Source of the DNA: Egbenema bharatensis
GTDB lineage: Bacteria > Cyanobacteriota > Cyanobacteriia > Elainellales > Elainellaceae
NCBI RefSeq assembly: GCF_048077055.1
Contig: NZ_CP182236.1
Location: 6,696,001 to 6,760,000, forward strand
Direction: 5' to 3'
DNA: 64,000 nucleotides
The translations under genes were made by a program, and so were the position numbers. The first letter of the stretch is position 1. The number at the start of each line of letters is the position of its first letter. Below the pieces are notes generated by a model that was not told the origin of the DNA, ran no database searches, and saw only the letters and a program-made list of their open reading frames with translations. Shown in pieces: positions 8,489 through 16,923 of the stretch.

Positions 8489-10069
8489 ATGACAACCACA
8501 GAAATTCGATCGGATATGGCATCTGGATTAATAGAGCGATCGCCAGACTTTCCAGGCAGCACGCCTGAAACCCGTTACGTGCCCGATTCCATGAATCCCT
8601 ACTCCTGGTGGGCAGGAAATTTGCGGTTCGTAAACCTGTCTGGGAAGCTGCTGGGTGCCCATGTGGCTCACGCTGGACTGATTGTGCTGTGGGCAGGAGC
8701 CATGACCCTATTTGAACTCTCCCGCTTTAACCCAACTTTGCCCATGTACGATCAGGGCTTAATTTTGTTGCCTCATCTTGCTTCCTTAGGGCTGGGTGTG
8801 GGTGCAGGCGGGCAAATCATCAGCACCTACCCCTACTTTGTGATTGGGGTATTGCATCTGGTTAGCTCGGCAGTGTTGGGCGCGGGCGGAATTTACCATG
8901 CGGTACTTGGCCCTGAAAAACTGGATGAGCGGGGCTTTGGCTACCGTTGGCAAGATGGCAACAAGATGACCACGATTTTGGGGATTCATTTGGTGCTACT
9001 GGGTGTTGGGGCACTTTTGTTAGTGACAAAAGCTGTCGCCCTGGGGGGACTCTATGACCCGGCGATCGAAAATGTCCGGCTGATTGACCATCCCACCCTC
9101 AATCCATTAACCATTTTTGGCTATCTGGTAGGCATTACCCCTGACGGCTGGACGCTGAAGGGAATGGCCGCAGTGAACAACCTGGAGGATGTGGTTGGCG
9201 GACATATTTGGGTCGGGGCCATCTGCATCCTGGGTGGCATCTGGCATATTCGCACCCAGCCCACGGCATGGGCCAAAGGACTCTTCATCTGGTCGGGTGA
9301 GGCGTACCTGTCCTACAGCCAAGCGGCACTGGCGTACATGGGCCTTTTCGCGGCTTATTTCATCTGGGTGAATGACACGGTTTACCCCTCCACGTTTTAT
9401 GGGCCGATCGGAACCACAACGATGGATGGTGTCATCACGCCGCGCACCTGGTTGATGTTGTTTCACATTATTTTTGCCAGTTTATTGCTGGCGGGTCATT
9501 TTTGGCACGCATTACGGGCACGGGCGAAAGCAGCAGGGTTTAATTTCAGCCGCATGAAGTTCAACCCGGATGCAATGTACGGCGATATTCAATTTGGTGG
9601 AGAACCGATCGCCTCAGGCATCGTGCAGCCCTTCCAAAATAATCCTCAACAAGGAAACCTGGCCACTCCGCTCAACAACAGTGACGTGAGCCGCACCTGG
9701 ATCAACAACTTACCCATTTACCGAAAAGGACTCTCACCGATCGCTAGAGGATTGGAAATTGGCATGGCGCATGGCTATTTGCTCCTGGGCCCATTTCTCA
9801 AGCTTGGGCCATTGCGGAACAGTGATGTTTCCCTCCTGGCTGGATTCGGTGGTGCATCCGGATTGATGATCATTTTGAGTGTTTGTTTATTCCTGTATGG
9901 ATACGCAATCTTTCAAGGTAGACAGAAACCACGCGGTATTTTACCCGGTAATATCAAATCCTACAAGGACTGGAGTTTCTTCACTTCAGGATTCCTGATC
10001 GGCGGAATTGGCGGTGCCATCTTTGCGAGCTTTATCTTGCTAGAAATCGATCGAGCCGGTCTTGGTTGA
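8489..10069 (+). CDS. CP43-like/IsiA antenna protein fused to a PsaL domain
   Basis: 526 residues. Residues about 35-355 are a six-helix CP43-like/IsiA antenna (WWAGNLRFVNLSGKLLGAHVAHAGLIVLW ... WSGEAYLSYS ... GHFWHALRARAKAAG). After a linker at about 355-375, residues about 377-526 match photosystem I subunit XI (PsaL): TWINNLPIYRKGLSPIARGLEIGMAHGYLLLGPFLKLGPLRNSDVSLLAGF plus two further hydrophobic segments. PsaL sits at the centre of the PSI trimer, so the fusion suggests an antenna that docks where PsaL normally binds. Such PsaL-tailed IsiA proteins are known from other cyanobacteria; I recall isiA4 of Leptolyngbya JSC-1. It lies in tandem with the CP43-like gene upstream and cpcL downstream. 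The frame is intact with no missing block. Confidence 0.94.
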   Translation: MTTTEIRSDMASGLIERSPDFPGSTPETRYVPDSMNPYSWWAGNLRFVNLSGKLLGAHVAHAGLIVLWAGAMTLFELSRFNPTLPMYDQGLILLPHLASLGLGVGAGGQIISTYPYFVIGVLHLVSSAVLGAGGIYHAVLGPEKLDERGFGYRWQDGNKMTTILGIHLVLLGVGALLLVTKAVALGGLYDPAIENVRLIDHPTLNPLTIFGYLVGITPDGWTLKGMAAVNNLEDVVGGHIWVGAICILGGIWHIRTQPTAWAKGLFIWSGEAYLSYSQAALAYMGLFAAYFIWVNDTVYPSTFYGPIGTTTMDGVITPRTWLMLFHIIFASLLLAGHFWHALRARAKAAGFNFSRMKFNPDAMYGDIQFGGEPIASGIVQPFQNNPQQGNLATPLNNSDVSRTWINNLPIYRKGLSPIARGLEIGMAHGYLLLGPFLKLGPLRNSDVSLLAGFGGASGLMIILSVCLFLYGYAIFQGRQKPRGILPGNIKSYKDWSFFTSGFLIGGIGGAIFASFILLEIDRAGLG

Positions 10070-10139
10070 TGAGTAAGTGGGAAGAGGAGCTAGGGGGGAT
10101 CTAAACAGGGCTTGCGATCGCCTGAGGTTATTTGCTCAA

Positions 10140-10253
10140 ACAATCTATTTGCCCACTCCCTACTCCCTATTCCCTACTCCTTATTTCTAAGATGGGCGAA
10201 CGCAATTCGCCCCTACGCCCCACTCCCTATTCCCCACTCCCCTACAATCACTC
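10140..10253. repeat. Low-complexity ACTCCCTATTCCC repeats with a GGGCGAA palindrome
   Basis: Between the PsaL-fusion gene and cpcL are several CCCTACTCCCTATTCC-type units and, at about 10193-10214, a palindrome GGGCGAA-cgcaa-TTCGCCC followed by CTAC. The same palindrome type recurs at about 30564, 41727, 42395 and 46360. No strong rho-independent terminator was seen, so read-through to cpcL is possible. Confidence 0.65.
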
Positions 10254-10274
10254 ACAAATCACAGAGTTTTCACT

Positions 10275-10985
10275 ATGTCTCTTCCACTCTTAACCTATCC
10301 ATTATCCAGCCAGAATCAGAGAGTCAATGGATTTGAAATTCCTGGAGATGAACAATCTTGGATTTATACGACGGATAATGCACCGATCGCCACAGAACTA
10401 GATGAAATCATTTGGGCGGCGTATCGGCAGATTTTTAACGAACAGCAAATCCTGCAACATCATTGGCAGGTCAGATTAGAATCACAGTTGCGATCGCGTC
10501 AGATTACGGTGCGTGAATTTATCCGAGGGTTAGTTCTGTCGGATTCATTTCGGCGGTTAAACTATGACTCGAATAATAATTACCGATTTGTTGAGATGTG
10601 CATTCAGCGCATTCTGGGTCGTAATGTCTATGGCGATCGGGAAAAACTGGCCTGGTCAACCGTTTTAGCGACAAAAGGCCTGCGAGGGTTTGTCAATGAT
10701 TTGTTGAACAGTGAGGAATACCTGACCCATTTTGGGGATAACACGGTTCCCTACCAACGACGGCGCATCTTACCGCAGCGGGTACAGGGTGAACTACCGT
10801 TTGCCCGAATAGCACGCTATGACGATTATCATTTCAATCAGTTAGTTCAACTGGGGCAATTACGACCCGTCCGTCCCGAAGTCGTCGATCGCAGTGCTCC
10901 CGTTTACCGAAGGGTGCTGGTTGCGGTACCAACAGCTTCCCTGGCTCTACTGTTTGCAACATTAATCCTGGTGGCGACTTCCTAA
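10275..10985 (+). CDS. cpcL: Phycobilisome rod linker CpcL (CpcG2 type, membrane-anchored)
   Basis: 236 residues. Residues about 20-190 form a phycobilisome linker domain (PF00427 type): YRQIFNEQQILQHHWQVRLESQLRSRQITVREFIRGLVLSDSFRR, CIQRILGRNVYGDREK, GLRGFVNDLLNSEEY. The C terminus ends in a hydrophobic helix, VLVAVPTASLALLFATLILVATS. That helix separates CpcL/CpcG2 from the ordinary rod-core linker CpcG1. CpcL builds rod-only phycobilisomes that attach to PSI, sometimes through NDH-1. Its position behind a PSI-targeted IsiA-PsaL fusion supports a shared role in feeding PSI. ATG 10275 is the first start giving the family N terminus (MSLPLLTYPLSSQNQRV). A candidate terminator follows at 11065. 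Confidence 0.92.
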   Translation: MSLPLLTYPLSSQNQRVNGFEIPGDEQSWIYTTDNAPIATELDEIIWAAYRQIFNEQQILQHHWQVRLESQLRSRQITVREFIRGLVLSDSFRRLNYDSNNNYRFVEMCIQRILGRNVYGDREKLAWSTVLATKGLRGFVNDLLNSEEYLTHFGDNTVPYQRRRILPQRVQGELPFARIARYDDYHFNQLVQLGQLRPVRPEVVDRSAPVYRRVLVAVPTASLALLFATLILVATS

Positions 10986-11064
10986 TTGATTGCCCCTAAA
11001 GTACAAGATTGGATGATCCGCCTTACCTCTTAGCTTGATGTCCAAACCGAAAAAGCAAAAATTG

Positions 11065-11098
11065 AGGAACCCTCTAGAAATAGTGGGTTCCTGTTTCT
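11065..11098 (+). terminator. Candidate terminator after cpcL
   Basis: AGGAACCC at 11065-11072 pairs perfectly with GGGTTCCT at 11085-11092 around a 12-base loop, followed by GTTTCTGTATTTT. It lies 80 bp beyond cpcL and before the next start. The tail is not a pure T-run, so efficiency is uncertain. Confidence 0.55.
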
Positions 11099-11218
11099 GT
11101 ATTTTCATTACATTTGAGTTTGTTACGAGAATGGTTGAGCTTTTACAATAACCTGTAAAACTAATGGGTAGGGTTATAGACTGGTTGCCCCCCTGTGCCG
11201 TATACACCTCCCTCCGTC

Positions 11219-12327
11219 ATGGCTAACTCTAAAAAATCTGAAACTGTACCCAAGGCAATGGAAGACAAGTTCAACAGCATTGTTGAACTCACCGATGAGT
11301 TTTCTCGGCAGCACCTGAACGAGGAGTATGCTGAACTGATTCGTAAAGCCACGGCTGCCCTGTGCCGTAAGCGTCCGTCTCCTTTAGAAAAGGGGCAGGC
11401 GAAGACTTGGCCGGTGGGATTACCCATGCCATTGGGATGGTCAATTTTCTGTTTGACAGTTCCCAGAATCCCCACATCAGTGCAAGTAACCTGTACCAGT
11501 GGTTTGGGATTGGTGCCAGTACGGGACAGGGAAAGTCAAAGCTGGTGCGCGATACCCTGAAGATGCGGCAGCTTGACCCAGACTGGTGTTTGCCCAGCCG
11601 CATTGATGATAATCCGATGGTCTGGCTCCTGTCGGTGAATGGGTTACTGATGGATATTCGGCAGGCTCCCCTGGGGGCACAGGTAGAAGCCTTTCGTCGG
11701 GGACTGATTCCCTATATTCCAGGTCACAAAGAGGACAGCGAGGTCATCCTGGCCCAGTTTCAGGAGGAACCATCACTGAATCCAGCCAAATCCGGCAAAG
11801 CCAGCAAAACCAAATCGGCAAAAAAGAGTGCTTCAGCCACCCAACCCCCTTCTTCAGAAGCCCTGCAAGCCGTGTATGTTTTGGATGTTTCCATCATCAG
11901 CGGCCCTGTCAGCGAAAAGTTTCTTGAAAAAAATCCTGAAATTACTCGAACGATCGAAATTCGGGGAGATCAAACCCTCGCCGATCTGCATGCCACGATC
12001 TTCCAGGCATTCAATCGCTTCGAGGAGCATATGTATGAGTTTCAGTTAAAAGGGAAAGGGCCGAATGATCCCGATGCCGATCGCTACGGGTTAGCAATGG
12101 CGTTTCAGAGCGGGTTTGGCGATCCGCCAACCGGAGATGTCGCCCAGACCCAGATCGGGGCACTGAATCTGGAGGTGGATGAATTCTTCGGCTACTGGTT
12201 TGATTTTGGGGATGATTGGTGGCATCAGGTGCAAGTCCTGTCGATCGACGAGCCGCAACCCAAGGTCAATTACCCCCGCATCACAAAACGGATTGGAGCA
12301 AGTCCACCGCAGTATGCTGATTTTTAG
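11219..12327 (+). pseudogene. DUF6398 / pRiA4b ORF-3-like protein, one-base frameshift
   Basis: Starts at ATG 11219. The first part (VPKAMEDKFNSIVELTDEFSRQHLNEEYAELIRKATAALCRKRPSPLEKG) belongs to the DUF6398 type. The frame breaks at about 11411 (KTW), and the continuation AGGITHAIGMVNFLFDSSQNPHISASNLYQWFG is one frame over. Adding a G to the TTGG run would restore it. After a Lys/Ser-rich linker the C-terminal half (about residues 220-370) is a pRiA4b ORF-3-like domain: TLADLHATIFQAFNRFEEHMYEF ... FGYWFDFGDDWWHQVQV. Everything but the one break looks well kept, so either recent inactivation or a base-calling error is possible. Its 3' end abuts the truncated toxin gene on the other strand. 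The molecular function is unknown. Confidence 0.8.
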
Positions 12328-12523
12328 AACACTCGAAAGCAACTATTTGTCTTGCCGCCTTCTTTGCCTTTAGCCCTCGCAGAATTTCGTAACGAGTGAT
12401 GATAGAGAATTTAAACTGTTCATATTCTGTTAAATATGGTCGTGCTTTTGATATGACAGTTGGATCTTGGCGCATAATGGCGGATAGGATATCAGTGTCT
12501 AGAAGGGCGGGTAATATTTCCAT
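12281..12523 (-). pseudogene. PIN-domain toxin (VapC-like), C-terminally truncated
   Basis: About 80 residues from ATG 12523. It keeps the N-terminal PIN signature (LLDTDILSAIMRQDP, first catalytic Asp) and SIITRYEILRGLKA, with the conserved Glu. The last acidic residues of the approximately 130-residue PIN fold are missing: after ARQIVAFE the sequence runs into the antisense of the 3' end of the neighbouring gene. Its ATG overlaps the TGA of the upstream antitoxin-like gene by one base, the normal coupling in such modules. An active ribonuclease is unlikely. Confidence 0.75.
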
Positions 12524-12759
12524 CACTGCTCAGTTTCTCCAAAAAAGCTTTGGCGATCGATCGCAATCTTTTCAACATCCCGAATTTGCTCATCAGAAAG
12601 TCCTTGATAGACTTCAGCAGCTAACCGAAGCATTTGGTTCGGATCGATTTTGCTTTTTGCATGGATGATGAGTTGAACTTCTTGTCCCTCAGAAAGTTCT
12701 AACGCTTTCAAAGGACGAAAAACACCATTTTCATAAACCGCTTCTACAACTTGCTGCAT
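12523..12759 (-). CDS. DUF104-type antitoxin-like protein
   Basis: 78 residues from ATG 12759, chosen because AGAGGAAG lies just upstream and MQQVVEAVYENGVFRPLKALELSEGQEVQLII is the usual N terminus of DUF104 (AF2212-like) proteins. These small beta-strand proteins are typically encoded directly upstream of PIN toxins and are taken to be antitoxins. The C terminus (SDEQIRDVEKIAIDRQSFFG) would carry the toxin-binding segment. The partner toxin downstream is truncated, so this may be an orphan antitoxin. Confidence 0.8.
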   Translation of the reverse strand: MQQVVEAVYENGVFRPLKALELSEGQEVQLIIHAKSKIDPNQMLRLAAEVYQGLSDEQIRDVEKIAIDRQSFFGETEQ

Positions 12760-12805
12760 ATTATTCTTCCTCTGTTGTATTCTTTGCAATGTGAATTTGT
12801 AGTTG

Positions 12806-12905
12806 CTTCTGTGCCCATTCTCGCAGTTGTTCATCCGGGTCATTGATAGCCCGATTCTCTACGAGACAGTTCATGAACGCGCAAAAGTTCGATCGTTTCT
12901 GGGTG
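12806..12905 (-). repeat. Degenerate second copy of the NACHT gene 3' end
   Basis: The minus strand translates to HPETIELLR and then, after a roughly 23-bp interruption, RAINDPDEQLREWAQKQL. This matches the last 30 codons of the NACHT gene (TIELLRDRAINDPDEQLREWTQEEL, 13870-13960). At DNA level both share the blocks CATTCTCGCAGTTGTTCATC and GCGCAAAAGTTCGATCGTTT. It has stops and is not a gene. The two copies bracket the toxin-antitoxin cassette at 12925-13815. Confidence 0.85.
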
Positions 12906-12924
12906 GGGAAGTAAATGGAGCGTG

Positions 12925-13386
12925 TCATGGGAAGATAATTTGTTGAGGAGTTAGAGAAGAAAGTCCGTCAATTTCCATAAAATCCTGCGTGTTAAAAGTC
13001 ACAAAAAAATCAATTTGTGCAGAAAGTGCAAGGGCCGCAAGGCGCAAATCGAAGATTTTGGCAGACGTGATACCTTTCCGAATTGCCAGATCTAAAGCCT
13101 GATGGACTGTTATCTCGGTTGGATAAACAATTTCAAATTTTCCATTTAAATAAGTAGCATCAATTAAATCTTTTGCTTGTAAAGCAGACAAAGGTTTGTT
13201 TCTCATTGCAACTGAGTTTGTTAAAACTCGATACAGCTCAAACAAGTTTTGTTCAGCAAGTACTCCTCTAAATTGCTCAACCAGTATTGCTGTCAGTAAT
13301 TGAGCTGAAATAGCATGATGATGGGAAGAGGCATCATGAGCGTAGACTAATATATTAGTATCAAGGAAGAGGCGAGTCTGGCTCAT
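12925..13386 (-). CDS. PIN-domain toxin (VapC-like)
   Basis: 153 residues, full length for a PIN ribonuclease. It keeps the acidic residues in LFLDTNILVYAHD (first Asp), LAEQNLFELYRVL (Glu), AKIFDLRLAALAL (Asp) and FFVTFNTQDF (last Asp). VapC toxins of this type cut RNA, often initiator tRNA or rRNA; the target here is unknown. Its start overlaps the end of the upstream 65-codon antitoxin-like gene by 26 bp, so translation is coupled. It belongs to a three-gene cassette with 13361-13558 and 13561-13815, flanked by two copies of the NACHT 3' end. Confidence 0.85.
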   Translation of the reverse strand: MSQTRLFLDTNILVYAHDASSHHHAISAQLLTAILVEQFRGVLAEQNLFELYRVLTNSVAMRNKPLSALQAKDLIDATYLNGKFEIVYPTEITVHQALDLAIRKGITSAKIFDLRLAALALSAQIDFFVTFNTQDFMEIDGLSSLTPQQIIFP

Positions 13387-13558
13387 AAATATGTTCTCGA
13401 TTCAAGTACTCATCTTTAACATTCAGGTCAAAAACTGGGAAAGGATAGGCTTTTTTCTTAACTTGAATGATCGAAATTTCAACTTCATCACCCTCTTCAA
13501 TACTGTCAGGCAATGCTTCAACCAAGATAATGCTCTTGTTTTTAATATAGCCTTTCAT
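13361..13558 (-). CDS. Putative antitoxin of the PIN module
   Basis: 65 residues from ATG 13558, MKGYIKNKSIILVEALPDSIEEGDEVEISIIQ then a Pro/acidic tail. The N-terminal beta-rich stretch resembles the AbrB/DUF2281-like antitoxins that precede PIN toxins, and the C-terminal half would be the toxin-wrapping tail. The 26-bp overlap with the PIN gene and 2-bp gap to the gene upstream indicate one transcript. The assignment rests on size and context more than on sequence. Confidence 0.65.
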   Translation of the reverse strand: MKGYIKNKSIILVEALPDSIEEGDEVEISIIQVKKKAYPFPVFDLNVKDEYLNREHIYEPDSPLP

Positions 13559-13560
13559 TG

Positions 13561-13815
13561 TTAGTTTCCTCCTAGCTCAGGAATATGGTCAGCTCCATGG
13601 TTTGCAATCAAGTCACCAATCACATCCATCGTTGAAGCCAGTGGATGTTCTTCGTCTTCATCGTAATCAGTGGGTGAACCAAACTCAGCTTCTAGTTCAG
13701 CTTGTTCAGCGTCATCAACATAAGGCATCAAAATTTTGCAAAGGATCAACCGCTCTTCCCGTAAAACCTCCCGCATTGTTTCTTTGATTAGGTTCTTTAA
13801 CTCTTGATTTTCCAT
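13561..13815 (-). CDS. Small acidic protein of the toxin-antitoxin cassette
   Basis: 84 residues, MENQELKNLIKETMREVLREERLILCKILMPYVDDAEQAELEAEFGSP..., with an amphipathic N-terminal helix and a very acidic middle (DYDEDEEH). I do not recognise a named family. It is the first gene of a three-gene operon leading to the PIN toxin. A DNA-mimic-like or antitoxin-accessory role is possible but is only a guess. Confidence 0.6.
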   Translation of the reverse strand: MENQELKNLIKETMREVLREERLILCKILMPYVDDAEQAELEAEFGSPTDYDEDEEHPLASTMDVIGDLIANHGADHIPELGGN

Positions 13816-13861
13816 AATTTTTCCATAGAATTAGATTTTTTTTTCTGCGCTCTTATCTTTA

Positions 13862-16771
13862 TTATCTCTCACCCTCTAGTTTTACTAGTTCCTCCTGCGT
13901 CCATTCTCGCAGTTGTTCATCCGGATCATTGATAGCCCGATCGCGCAAAAGTTCGATCGTTTTGGGGTGGGTGAGGTAGTGGGTAAGGAGAGATTCTAGT
14001 GCTCTTAAACGGGGATTCCGATTTGATTCGTGCTGCCGCACAAAAGGATCGCTAGTTGCGCATTCATATAAGAAGTCAAAAAGCCAAGCTTCATCCTTCC
14101 AACCTTTTGCTAGTTCCCGTATCGCCTCACTTCTAACTCCAAAATGGCAAGTGACAGATTTTGAACATAAGACGAGTAAGCGTAACGTTTCTCTATCATC
14201 TTTCCATACTCTAGCTAGCTCCTGAAGTGCCATTTGCTGTAGGTTTGGTTTCTCAGTATTTTGTGCCAAACTTCTTACAAACTCAAGAGTATTTGGCTCA
14301 TCTTTCCAGTTACTAGCAATTGCTTTAATAGCTGCATATTGTACAGCAGGAGTGTTAGCTTGCGATTGCTCTAAGACTGCACGTAGAAAATTTAAAGTAT
14401 TTGGCTCATCTTTCCAACCCTGAACAATTGCGTTTACCGCAGCCGAAGCAACGTAAGTTCCTCGGTAATTTAGTTTTTCCTTTAACCAGGGTAGTACTTG
14501 TTCGTTCTCCTTCCAAGTTAGCGCAAGTAATTTTAAAAGAGCGTTCGCAGCATTGGGAGTGAATGAAGTTTTTTCTACATTCAAGCAAACTTCAGAAGAT
14601 TCAATTTCAATTTCTTTTTTTATTATCTCCAACAATCTTTTATCTATTTCTTCAATAACAAAGCGATTTTTTACCTCGCAAAGGCATTCAGTCGAAAGAA
14701 GTAAATTCTCCAAACCTTTTCGTGATAAACACATTCTATACTCTTCAAAGCTTGACCATAAAATCGGTTCTAGGAAACGATTTCGATCAACTCTTCTCTC
14801 TATTAAGAACTCAATCAATTCTCCTACAAATTTTGCGTCAATCATTCCACAAATAAGCCGCAGCACTTCATGCCAGGTTTCATCCTGCCAATGTTCTCCA
14901 AACACCCGATCGCGCAATTCCTCGAAGCTGATCGATCGCTGTTTCTCAAAACGATTCACAATCTCCACCGCACAGAAATATTCCAGGAACGTGCGATGCA
15001 TAAATCCGTAGGTATCTGCACCCCGGTAGCAGAGAATAAAATTGCGTTCTCGCAACTGCTGAATTAACAGATTTGCCTTCTCACGGGGTTCACTGAAGCC
15101 CTGATCCCGCAAATAATCCGTCAGAATTCGCGTTAGCCGATCGACCCCAATTAAATTTCCCTTCAGTCCCTCATCCCCTGCCTGCATCTCATAGGCAATC
15201 AGCCGCAACATTTCCTGCTTTTCTCGTCGCCCGATTGCATCCATCGATAATTGCAATTGCTTGTGATCCACATCCCAGTGGTACAGCAACACCCGTGAAG
15301 CCTGGTCATAGAGATCCGCCCGATCGCGGGGGAGTTCCTGCCGTCGATTTAAAATTGCCATCATCGTCAACAGTAGAGGATTGTCCGCCAGATTGGCGAT
15401 CGCTTTGGAATACTCGATCGCATCCTTCAACCGTTGCTTCAACCGCACTTTATCCGCATCGCTGCCCATTGCCAGGTCATACCAGCGATCGATAAACTCA
15501 TGTATCTTAGTTTGATCCAGGGGTTGAATCGTGAACTGGCGAAACTCCGCGTGTCGGAAGCGATCGGGGTTATAGCCAATGATCCGCGAGGTGACGAGTA
15601 CCTTTGCCAGAGGGTAGCGTTGGGCAAACAAGATGATTTCGTCAATAATTGCAGATTGAGTCGGGCGATCGAACACCTCATCCAACCCATCAAACATGAC
15701 AAGCGTAGGATCTTCCACCAAATGCTGATCGAGTTGTTGTTTATCAAAGTGCCACTTCGCCCCACTTCCATCATGGAGAAAGTCCAAAATAGTCGCAGAT
15801 TGAGCCAACACATATACCTGCAACTCAATCAATAGCGGCAAAGCTTCTGTTTTCCCCTCCACCCAATTGAGTGCCAAATATTGCAACAGCGTGGACTTCC
15901 CTGACCCCGGATCACCGAGAATAACAGCATGTTGGGACTTCATTACTGCTTCTAATACCTTTGGTGAAGCTTGCTGAAAATATTTGTACCAATCATGTTC
16001 CACTGCTCCAGATGCTACCCCCTTTAACTGCCTTAATTCGTACAGTTGTCGCCTCCGATCCGACGGTAAGTCATCGGGGGGAGGTAAGGCCTCTCGTACT
16101 GTCTGCTCAATGAACAAATTCCACAGCCGGATAGGGTCAGCCCGATCGGTACTATCCAGGGTGTACAGTTCCAGATAGCCATAGCTGGACTGCAAGCTTT
16201 CCCGGTACTTTTCAATATCGAACCCTGGAGAAAGTTTGGCTGTATTTCGGGCGATTTCGTCTAGACGATCAGAAATTAGAATCGATCGCAATTCAGCATC
16301 AGCCCTAACAATGCCTTTGACTTCCCTCACGTATTCCCCAGCAACCCCACGCCAATCAAATTCCTGCGGGAAGTAGCATCCGCCTGGTTGATACTGCTGC
16401 GACCAAATTTGCTCTAGTTTCTGGTAATCAATCTGCTTGCAATCCTTCTCGAAAGCCTTACCCAAGATCGGACGCACCGCCTGATCTCGCACCAATCGCT
16501 TAATCGCGGGCTGGTAGTGATGATCAATGCTGGAATCCGGGACATCGTGGAACTCAAGTTCTTTAACAAACCGTTTGATCAAGAACCCGATCGCCTCCGC
16601 CATCGGCTGTTTCAAATCAGATGCCCTAGCCCGCGCCACCCCACTGTCAAGGCAGTCTTTGAAGAAATCCTTGACATAATCCTCCAGCGCAGACTTTCCC
16701 AGATCCAAAACCTGGTTCAGAACCCACCTGCCCAATTCGATACCTGTTACGGCTGCCAACCCTTCCCACAT
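13862..16771 (-). CDS. NACHT-domain STAND ATPase with C-terminal helical repeats
   Basis: 969 residues. A helical N-terminal region of about 275 residues precedes a NACHT module: Walker A GDPGSGKS (286-293), Walker B LVMFDGLDEV (357-366), sensor VTSR (393-396) and the winged-helix part ending MHRTFLEYFCAVEIV (about 600). From about 740 onward come HEAT-like units with a recurring (G/N/V)WKDE(P)NTL motif, at least four copies. This is the layout of STAND sensors; prokaryotic NACHT proteins (bNACHT group) protect against phage. No nuclease or TIR effector is evident at the N terminus, so the effector mode is unknown. It stands beside two toxin-antitoxin modules. The 3' end has a broken second copy at 12806-12905. 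Confidence 0.88.
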   Translation of the reverse strand: MWEGLAAVTGIELGRWVLNQVLDLGKSALEDYVKDFFKDCLDSGVARARASDLKQPMAEAIGFLIKRFVKELEFHDVPDSSIDHHYQPAIKRLVRDQAVRPILGKAFEKDCKQIDYQKLEQIWSQQYQPGGCYFPQEFDWRGVAGEYVREVKGIVRADAELRSILISDRLDEIARNTAKLSPGFDIEKYRESLQSSYGYLELYTLDSTDRADPIRLWNLFIEQTVREALPPPDDLPSDRRRQLYELRQLKGVASGAVEHDWYKYFQQASPKVLEAVMKSQHAVILGDPGSGKSTLLQYLALNWVEGKTEALPLLIELQVYVLAQSATILDFLHDGSGAKWHFDKQQLDQHLVEDPTLVMFDGLDEVFDRPTQSAIIDEIILFAQRYPLAKVLVTSRIIGYNPDRFRHAEFRQFTIQPLDQTKIHEFIDRWYDLAMGSDADKVRLKQRLKDAIEYSKAIANLADNPLLLTMMAILNRRQELPRDRADLYDQASRVLLYHWDVDHKQLQLSMDAIGRREKQEMLRLIAYEMQAGDEGLKGNLIGVDRLTRILTDYLRDQGFSEPREKANLLIQQLRERNFILCYRGADTYGFMHRTFLEYFCAVEIVNRFEKQRSISFEELRDRVFGEHWQDETWHEVLRLICGMIDAKFVGELIEFLIERRVDRNRFLEPILWSSFEEYRMCLSRKGLENLLLSTECLCEVKNRFVIEEIDKRLLEIIKKEIEIESSEVCLNVEKTSFTPNAANALLKLLALTWKENEQVLPWLKEKLNYRGTYVASAAVNAIVQGWKDEPNTLNFLRAVLEQSQANTPAVQYAAIKAIASNWKDEPNTLEFVRSLAQNTEKPNLQQMALQELARVWKDDRETLRLLVLCSKSVTCHFGVRSEAIRELAKGWKDEAWLFDFLYECATSDPFVRQHESNRNPRLRALESLLTHYLTHPKTIELLRDRAINDPDEQLREWTQEELVKLEGER

Positions 16772-16923
16772 ATCGACTGCTTAAACGCGATTGACTCCAC
16801 TATCGCATTATCAAAACCGATCGCCCATCCAAATCCTGCATAGCGACCGCTATAAAATAAAAGGTGAGGCAAAAATTAAAGAAAGATTATCCCTGAGCGA
16901 TCGAATAGCCCTTAAATACCGTT

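Noticed and set aside
5924..10985. Far-red photoacclimation (FaRLiP) cluster
   Set aside because: No rfpA/B/C, psbA4-type, or allophycocyanin paralogues are present, so the CP43-like/CpcL set points to a PSI antenna cluster instead.
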